Source: DYJK01 sp040755055
GTDB taxonomy: Bacteria; Bacteroidota; Ignavibacteria; Ignavibacteriales; Melioribacteraceae
Assembly (NCBI GenBank): GCA_040755055.1
Contig: JBFMBS010000002.1
Coordinates: forward strand, 1 to 64,000
Direction: 5' to 3'
DNA: 64,000 nt
In this document: positions 58,466 through 64,000 of the stretch, in pieces
Numbering within the stretch: the first letter of the stretch is position 1
Layout: each line of letters opens with the position of its first letter
The notes under the pieces: model-generated
What the model was told of the DNA's origin: nothing
The model's database searches: none
Seen by the model: the letters and a program-made list of their open reading frames with translations, nothing else
Position numbers and translations under genes: made by a program

Positions 58466-59608
58466 CTATAATAATTCTTTTGTTTTTTCATGAACTACAA
58501 CTCCATCTTTAATAATTGTTGCTCCTCTTATAACTTCATCATCCATGTTATGAATAAAATTTCCTTCCTTACTTGAAAATTCTATTAAGTTAAGAATATT
58601 CTTAGCATACATGTCACTTGCATTAAATGGGACTAAACTCGGCAAATTCGTTTCGCCAATCAATGTAACTCCATATTTTTCAACGACTTTACCTTTTTCA
58701 CTTATTTCGCAATTACCGCCAAATTCAGTAGCCATATCAAGTATAACAGAGCCCGGTTTCATGTTCTTTACCATTTCTTCCGTTACAAGTACCGGTGCCT
58801 TTTTACCCGGTATCAAAGCCGTTGTAATAACAATATCGGCTTCGGTAATGTGTTTATACATTAATTCTTTTTGCTTCTTCAAAAAGTCAGCACTTTGCTC
58901 CTTCGCGTAACCACCGGAGTCTTGCATCGAAGCATCAGTAGGCACTTCTATAAATTTCCCACCGAGACTTTGAACTTCTTCTTTAACCTGGGGACGAACA
59001 TCCGATACTTCAACAACAGCACCTAATCTTCTGGCTGTTCCTAATGCCGAAAGACCGGCAACGCCGGCACCCATAATAACTACTTTTGCCGGAGAGATAG
59101 TCCCGGCTGCAGTCATCATTAAAGGAAATATTTTATGAAGGTAATTAGCGGCAAGTAAAACACTCTTATACCCGGCTAAATTTGCTTGGGAACTCAAAGC
59201 ATCCATCCTCTGGGCAAGTGTTGTTCTCGGAATCGCATCCATTGATATAACATTTATTCCTAATGATGTTGCTTGCTTAACCAAATTAATATTAAATAGA
59301 GGATAGAAAAATGTAATCAATAAAGTGCTTTGCTTCATTAATTCTAGTTCATTCTTTTTAAGAACCGGGTGTTCAATCGGCTTTTGCACTTTCAGAATAA
59401 TATCAGAATTCGAATACAATTCAGGTAGATCTTGAATTACTTTTACACCGGCAATTTCATATTTATCATTAGTAAAACCGGCATTCAATCCGGCATCTTT
59501 TTCAATTCTAATTTCAAAACCTTTTTTAATAAGTTTTGCAGCTACATCAGGCACGATGGCAACACGGTTTTCTCCTTCCACTATCTCTTTCGGAATTCCA
59601 ATTATCAT
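58466..59608 (-). CDS. pntA: NAD(P) transhydrogenase alpha-1 (NAD-binding) subunit
   Basis: Soluble NAD(H)-binding subunit of proton-translocating transhydrogenase, about 380 aa. I start at 59606-59608 (MIIGIPKEIVEGENRVAIVP), where AAGGAG lies just upstream. The open frame extends 34 codons further but lacks similarity. Motifs are VVIMGAGVAGLSALGTARRLGA for the dinucleotide loop and EVSDVRPQVKEEVQSLGGKF. It resembles the alanine-dehydrogenase fold found earlier in the window. It heads the pntA-pntA2-pntB operon, with a 175-base region upstream. Confidence 0.95.
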   Translation of the reverse strand: MIIGIPKEIVEGENRVAIVPDVAAKLIKKGFEIRIEKDAGLNAGFTNDKYEIAGVKVIQDLPELYSNSDIILKVQKPIEHPVLKKNELELMKQSTLLITFFYPLFNINLVKQATSLGINVISMDAIPRTTLAQRMDALSSQANLAGYKSVLLAANYLHKIFPLMMTAAGTISPAKVVIMGAGVAGLSALGTARRLGAVVEVSDVRPQVKEEVQSLGGKFIEVPTDASMQDSGGYAKEQSADFLKKQKELMYKHITEADIVITTALIPGKKAPVLVTEEMVKNMKPGSVILDMATEFGGNCEISEKGKVVEKYGVTLIGETNLPSLVPFNASDMYAKNILNLIEFSSKEGNFIHNMDDEVIRGATIIKDGVVVHEKTKELL

Positions 59609-59783
59609 TAATAACTCCTTAACAATGTTTAAGCAATAAGATAAAAATCTGGTGAAAAAGATTCGATATCTTCTTATTAAAGATATTAAATTAATCCGAA
59701 ATAATATCATTTAGAAAATCTTTTGTGATGGGAATAACTAAGAAGCCCGGTAAGAAAACCTTGCTGCTCGGTAAATAAAAAAA

Positions 59784-61166
59784 TCAATGTGTTGAGTGAC
59801 GATCAATATTATATTTTTTTACTTTAGCTATAAGATTGACACGTGATATACCAAGTATCTCAGCAGCTTTGGTTCGGTTATTATTTGTAAACTCCAGTAC
59901 CTTGATGATATGTTCTTTTTCAATTTCACTTAGAGAGTGCGGAATGATTTCTTCGTCAAGAGTACTAATGGAATTATTATTTTCAAGGAAATAGCTTGGC
60001 AACGATTTTTTTCTAAGTTCGTTGGATGTCTCTACTATTATTGCGCTGTTAATAATGTTCATAAGTTCTCTAACATTCCCTGGGAAAGCATAAGATTTAA
60101 GATAATTCATAACCGAATCGGATATTCTATTTATTTGCTTACCAAATTTTTCATTGAACTTTCTCAGAAAATAGTTTGCCAATAATTCAATATCTCCTTT
60201 TCGCTCCCGTAATGGAGGTAAGTTAATAGAATTTATGTTCAACCGGAAAAACAGATCCTTCCTAAAATTTCCTTTTTTAATTTCATCAAAAAGATTTTTA
60301 TTGGTTGCAGCGATAATCCTAACATCAACTTTAATATTTCTTGTAGAACCAAGCCGGTAAAATTCTTCTTCTTGCAGTACTCTTAAAAGTTTTACTTGGA
60401 TAGGGAGTGTAAGTTCGCCAATCTCATCTAAGAAAAGAGTACCCCCGTTAGCTTCCTCTATAAAACCGGCTTTATCATGCGATGCCCCGGTGAAAGCTCC
60501 TTTATCGTAACCAAAAAATTCGGATGAAAATAATTCTTGAGCAAACGCCCCGGCATTAACAGCAACAAATTTTTTATCTCTTCTGTTGCTAATTTTATGA
60601 ATTGCTTCTGCAATTAATTCTTTTCCGGAACCGCTTTCGCCCCATATTAATACGCTATTATCTGTCTGGGCAAATTTCTCTACAACATGAAAAATTTTGA
60701 TCATTTTTTCATCATTAGTAATTATTCCGCTAAAAGCATCTTTATACTTCAATCCGTCCAGTACAGCTTTCTGAGAAATCTCGACCTCTTTATTGTCCAA
60801 AACTTGTTCTTTGAGTGCAGAATCTATCACCTCAAGAAGATGATCTTCTTCGATAGGTTTTAACATGTAATCATAAGTACCGAGTTTCATTGCAGAAATA
60901 GCAAGATCAATATCTTCTACTCCGGTGAGCACAATTGTCTTTAACAGTAATTTATTTTTCACAATGTGTTTCAAGATATCCAAACCGGTCACATTCGGCA
61001 TATCCATATCAAGGAGCAGCAAATCATATTTATTATTGCTTAATAGTTCATAAGCTTTGGTGCTGTCTTGCAGCGTTTCTACCTGGTACTTATTTTTCTG
61101 TAGAAGAAGTATCCGCAAGAAATTCAATACTGCCTGGTTATCATCAATCAAAAGAATCTTGATCAT
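59784..61166 (-). CDS. NtrC-family sigma-54 response regulator
   Basis: Transcription activator of the NtrC class, 460 aa: receiver domain, AAA+ domain and Fis-type helix-turn-helix. The receiver has phospho-acceptor D53 in YDLLLLDMDMP and Lys in MLKPIEEDHL. The AAA+ part has Walker A WGESGSGKELIAEAIH, the sigma-54 contact motif GAFTGASHDKAG, Walker B GTLFLDEIGELTL and ATNKNLFDE. The C-terminal helix-turn-helix is NNNRTKAAEILGISRVNL. It follows its probable partner kinase by 4 bases. No sigma-54 promoter was recognised in the window, so its target genes are unknown. Confidence 0.95.
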   Translation of the reverse strand: MIKILLIDDNQAVLNFLRILLLQKNKYQVETLQDSTKAYELLSNNKYDLLLLDMDMPNVTGLDILKHIVKNKLLLKTIVLTGVEDIDLAISAMKLGTYDYMLKPIEEDHLLEVIDSALKEQVLDNKEVEISQKAVLDGLKYKDAFSGIITNDEKMIKIFHVVEKFAQTDNSVLIWGESGSGKELIAEAIHKISNRRDKKFVAVNAGAFAQELFSSEFFGYDKGAFTGASHDKAGFIEEANGGTLFLDEIGELTLPIQVKLLRVLQEEEFYRLGSTRNIKVDVRIIAATNKNLFDEIKKGNFRKDLFFRLNINSINLPPLRERKGDIELLANYFLRKFNEKFGKQINRISDSVMNYLKSYAFPGNVRELMNIINSAIIVETSNELRKKSLPSYFLENNNSISTLDEEIIPHSLSEIEKEHIIKVLEFTNNNRTKAAEILGISRVNLIAKVKKYNIDRHSTH

Positions 61167-61170
61167 ACCA

Positions 61171-63033
61171 CTACCTTTTTGCCGGAATTTTTATTGTAAA
61201 AGTAGTCCCTTCTCCAACTTTTGAAAATACTTCTATCTTACCGCCGTGGTCTTTAATTATTCCGTAAGAAATTGAAAGCCCTAAGCCGGTACCGCCATTA
61301 TCTCTTTTGGTAGTAAAGAAGGGATCAAAAATATTTTTTAATACCGAATCATCCATTCCAATTCCATTATCACTGATAGTTAGCACAATTTCACCAGAGC
61401 TCTCGTTATAGATGGTTTTTATTTTAACCAGCCCGTTATCATTAACTATTGCTTCAGAAGCATTCATAGCAAGATTCAGCAGCACTTGTTCAATCTTATT
61501 ACCGTTGCCTTTGAATACCGGCAGACTATCACAAAGTTCAAGTTCAAGTTGTGCATGTTTTTTTATTTCCTTAAATGTTAGCGTAAGATTGTTTTTAATA
61601 AGATCATTTAGATCAACATCTTCAACTAATGAACCATCATCTTTCTTAGCAAAATTTCTTAGATCGCTAACAATTTTTTTAGTGCGGTTTGCACCGTTAA
61701 TCATATCCGAAATTAGAAGACTAATATTCTCCTTGAATAATTCATAATTAAGCCGGGCTATCTTTAAATCGTTATTTTCTTTATAGTAACTATCGAGAAT
61801 CGGGAAGATATCAGTAAATGCTTCCTGAACAATTTTTAAATTTCCAAGAATGAAGGTATTCGGGTTATTGATTTCATGGGCAACCCCGGCAACAAGTTTA
61901 CCGAGAGACGCAAGTTTATAAGACTGTATTAATTGTGTCTCGAGATATTTTTGGGTTGTTATGTCGTGGCAGACTTCCAGCACCCTTTCAACTTTTCCAT
62001 CTAAACCAAATATCGGGTATGCTCTTAGAGAATATGTTCTCGATTCATGTTGTACTTCACGGAATGCGTTTGAGGCCGAGTTAAAAGATTCAAGCCCGGC
62101 ACAATTTTCACAGCGGGTATCTCTGCCAAATATTTTCTTATAACATTTTCCTGAGTCGCCTATATCATCTTTGTTAGACATTATAATGCTAAAGTTGGAA
62201 TCGATAACAACGATAACATCGGAAATCGCTTTAAAGAATGCGCTTAACTTCTCTCTCTTTTGGAAACACTCCTCGGTCATTTTTAAGAGTGCATCATTCT
62301 TAGCAGTTAAAATTTTCTGTTGTTTCTCCAAATAATTTGTTTTTTCTTCTTTCTCAACCAGAGTAGCTATCTTAACAGCTATTTCATCAATTAATTTTTG
62401 TTCCTCTTCTAAAAATCCAAGCCCATTAATTGAATAAACTTCAATTCTATTTTCAGTATTGCCGCTCGATTTAATATCTGCAGTTATAAAGTTATGCTCT
62501 CTAACTTCCGGTAAAATCTTTTTGCCATAGATGTTCTTATTGATTTTTATTTTAACAACAACATCATCCGGAAATTGGAAAGCATTCTCGATTAACTTTG
62601 CACAGTCATCCAGAACATCATTTATGCGATTCGTTTTTTCTAATTCGTTGCTGATTTCATATAAACATTTAAGTTCTTTAACTCTTTCTTTTAGTTCGTG
62701 TTTAATGTTTGTGATTTGAACAATTTTTTCTTTTGTACTTATAAAAAAGATGCTATTCTTTCCGTTATCATAAGGGAAAATTAAAATTTCTTTGTCGATA
62801 CCGGGAAGGTAAAATGAGTGAGGTTCCTTGACATTAAAAACATGTTTAAGATGCTGCATTATAATCCCATTGGGCGTTATGCCGGAAGAATTGAGTTTTG
62901 TTAATTCTACATTGGCAATGGACAGCAGTTTCTTTAAAGAATATCCTTCATAGATTAATGTAAAATCTTCTTTTATGATAGCGACATCATCTAACAGCTC
63001 ATTGACCAATCCTAAATCACTAAGTGCAATCAT
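61171..63033 (-). CDS. PAS-domain sensor histidine kinase
   Basis: Cytosolic two-component kinase of 620 aa without membrane helices. The N-terminal half has GAF/PAS-like regions with a coiled segment near 120. A PAS core (about 275-370) has a cysteine-rich loop CYKKIFGRDTRCENC, similar to the CxxC PAS domains seen in redox-linked sensors. The kinase core has H-box LVAGVAHEINNPNTFI, N-box LNLAMNASEAI, G1 ISDNGIGMD and G2 GGTGLGLSISYGIIKDHGG. It lies between the NuoG-like gene (5-base gap) and the sigma-54 regulator (4-base gap). So it probably senses the state of that redox system and phosphorylates the regulator. Confidence 0.93.
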   Translation of the reverse strand: MIALSDLGLVNELLDDVAIIKEDFTLIYEGYSLKKLLSIANVELTKLNSSGITPNGIIMQHLKHVFNVKEPHSFYLPGIDKEILIFPYDNGKNSIFFISTKEKIVQITNIKHELKERVKELKCLYEISNELEKTNRINDVLDDCAKLIENAFQFPDDVVVKIKINKNIYGKKILPEVREHNFITADIKSSGNTENRIEVYSINGLGFLEEEQKLIDEIAVKIATLVEKEEKTNYLEKQQKILTAKNDALLKMTEECFQKREKLSAFFKAISDVIVVIDSNFSIIMSNKDDIGDSGKCYKKIFGRDTRCENCAGLESFNSASNAFREVQHESRTYSLRAYPIFGLDGKVERVLEVCHDITTQKYLETQLIQSYKLASLGKLVAGVAHEINNPNTFILGNLKIVQEAFTDIFPILDSYYKENNDLKIARLNYELFKENISLLISDMINGANRTKKIVSDLRNFAKKDDGSLVEDVDLNDLIKNNLTLTFKEIKKHAQLELELCDSLPVFKGNGNKIEQVLLNLAMNASEAIVNDNGLVKIKTIYNESSGEIVLTISDNGIGMDDSVLKNIFDPFFTTKRDNGGTGLGLSISYGIIKDHGGKIEVFSKVGEGTTFTIKIPAKR

Positions 63034-63038
63034 AAAAA

Positions 63039-64000
63039 CTAGGATAACTTCTTTTTTATATTGTTAAAATAGTAATTCTCCTGATAGTGAATTATTGGTT
63101 TAATAGGATCGAATGTCGATAGATCGACCATTGTATTATTAACATGCAAAACCTTTTCGCTAAAACCGTTGCTAAAATAGCCCGGCAGCCAAGTATTATC
63201 CTTCCCCTTATAGTTATATAATCTATTTACCTTTTCAATTTCATAATTGATATCTGAAATCGAGTCATAACGAAATTGATTTGAGAAATGTGAAGCTAGT
63301 TTTGATATCGTTTCCCAATTTTCAAATTCATGCAACCCATTGATTATTTTTGGAGAGCTTTGATAAACATTATCACATCTTACATATGTACCGGATTGTT
63401 CAAGATAAGTTGCCGCCGGCAATAATAAGTCTGCCTCAATTGTCGTATCGGTATGAAATGCATCGCAAACTACCATGAATTCAACACCATTAAAATATTT
63501 TCTGTTATTTTTTTCGATTAACGGATTTTCTCCAAAAATCAATAATGCTTTTATCTCTCCTCTCCGTAGTTTCTTTGAAAGATTATCCGTTGTGAAAATA
63601 TTTTGCAAATCTGTGCACCATAAATTTCCTATTCGTTTTATTTCTTCATATTCCATATTCTTAACGTACCCCGGAAGATAATTGGGATTGGCACCCATTT
63701 CTATCGAGCCAACTGCATTATTAAATTCACGTAATATTATAATACCGTTTTCCGGCTTTCCTAATCTGCCGGTTAATGTTAGAAAGTTACCTACTGCTTG
63801 TAAATCATTAACAGATTTATCACTTGTCGAATCCAGGTTATAAATGAATAATATGTTCGATTCAGGATTTCTCAACAGTTCTTTTAACTTAGAATATTTT
63901 TCTTCGTCCACACCGGTTATTTGTAAAAGTTCTCTATCAGAATATTCTCTTGCATCATTAGAAAGATTATCAATATCAACTTTATGCTGGTTAATAAACT
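63039..64000 (-). CDS. Molybdopterin-oxidoreductase/NuoG-like protein (3' part)
   Basis: The reading frame is open to the right edge with no stop, so only the C-terminal part (about 320 aa) is seen. An internal GTG at 63909-63911 is not the true start. It resembles the catalytic-domain part of formate dehydrogenase/NuoG proteins: LTGRLGKPENGIIILREFNN, GANPNYLPGY, LLIFGENPLIEKNNR, FMVVCDAFHTDTTIEADLLLP and ATYLEQSGTYVRCDN. The chain ends without the usual C-terminal molydopterin-binding domain, which fits NuoG-like subunits that no longer carry molybdopterin. The N-terminal Fe-S region lies outside the window. It leads an operon with the PAS kinase and sigma-54 regulator. Confidence 0.8.
   Translation of the reverse strand, partial: FINQHKVDIDNLSNDAREYSDRELLQITGVDEEKYSKLKELLRNPESNILFIYNLDSTSDKSVNDLQAVGNFLTLTGRLGKPENGIIILREFNNAVGSIEMGANPNYLPGYVKNMEYEEIKRIGNLWCTDLQNIFTTDNLSKKLRRGEIKALLIFGENPLIEKNNRKYFNGVEFMVVCDAFHTDTTIEADLLLPAATYLEQSGTYVRCDNVYQSSPKIINGLHEFENWETISKLASHFSNQFRYDSISDINYEIEKVNRLYNYKGKDNTWLPGYFSNGFSEKVLHVNNTMVDLSTFDPIKPIIHYQENYYFNNIKKKLS

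Overview
The window comes from an AT-rich, Gram-negative bacterium with a type IX secretion system, most likely a member of Ignavibacteria or a close relative in the Bacteroidota/Chlorobiota/Ignavibacteriota group. The evidence is a full-length SprA, a PorX regulator, a T9SS plug protein, and a secreted protein ending in the YQNYPNPFNPST sorting motif typical of that group. There is also an LptD-type outer-membrane assembly protein and an LPS-type glycosyltransferase. No rRNA, tRNA or CRISPR array was seen.

Layout. 1-1.3 kb: the only clearly accessory stretch, the tail of a broken or truncated ORF overlapping a 324-aa protein of unknown family with a CARF-like GTKPM motif. 1.4-7.4 kb (minus): Ppx/GppA-HD, GT9 glycosyltransferase, a small membrane protein, deoxynucleoside kinase, FolK, FolB, a DMT exporter and PgeF. 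7.5-13 kb (minus): four PLP enzymes of sulfur amino-acid metabolism (two gamma-family lyase/synthases, a cystathionine beta-synthase and a cysteine-synthase-like protein). 13.1-18 kb (minus): DUF559 nuclease, Fmt, Def, a membrane protein and an M1 peptidase. 18-21 kb (plus): a T9SS cargo protein. 21-24 kb (minus): Hsp20-DnaK-Hsp20. 24-26 kb (plus): BirA and cysteine desulfurase. 26-37.3 kb (minus): a tight operon sprA-porX-tsaE-tsaB-DUF1573-accD. 37.4-43.3 kb (minus): phosphoesterase, CoA-transferase, an Ald-like dehydrogenase, a 2-hydroxyacid dehydrogenase and an SpmA-SpmB fusion. 43.5-44.9 kb (plus): an amidase and a frameshifted REP-type transposase. 44.9-48.7 kb (minus): NDH-2, P-II, a porin-like protein and Amt. 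49-55.8 kb (minus): LptD, an LEA14-like lipoprotein, a Gfo/Idh/MocA oxidoreductase, the T9SS plug protein, a 79-aa unknown and a TSGGD-repeat protein. 55.9 kb (plus): PAP2 phosphatase. 56.8-59.6 kb (minus): three-subunit transhydrogenase PntA-PntA2-PntB. 59.8-64 kb (minus): NtrC-type regulator, PAS histidine kinase, and a molybdopterin-oxidoreductase/NuoG-like gene running off the right edge.

The genes connect in a few ways. The T9SS parts (SprA, PorX, plug, one cargo) and LptD serve envelope biogenesis and secretion. Amt, P-II and the porin form a nitrogen-acquisition unit. The sulfur genes cover both directions of transsulfuration plus cysteine synthesis. The right-edge operon joins a redox enzyme to a two-component system.

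Most of the window is ordinary core genome. The most unusual signal is a set of short palindromic or tandem repeats that have entered coding sequence: inside the T9SS sorting domain, inside fmt, at the fmt stop codon, and inside and beside the REP-type transposase. I did not find a convincing new multi-gene system. The best candidate for one is the left-edge accessory gene, whose partner genes would lie outside the window.
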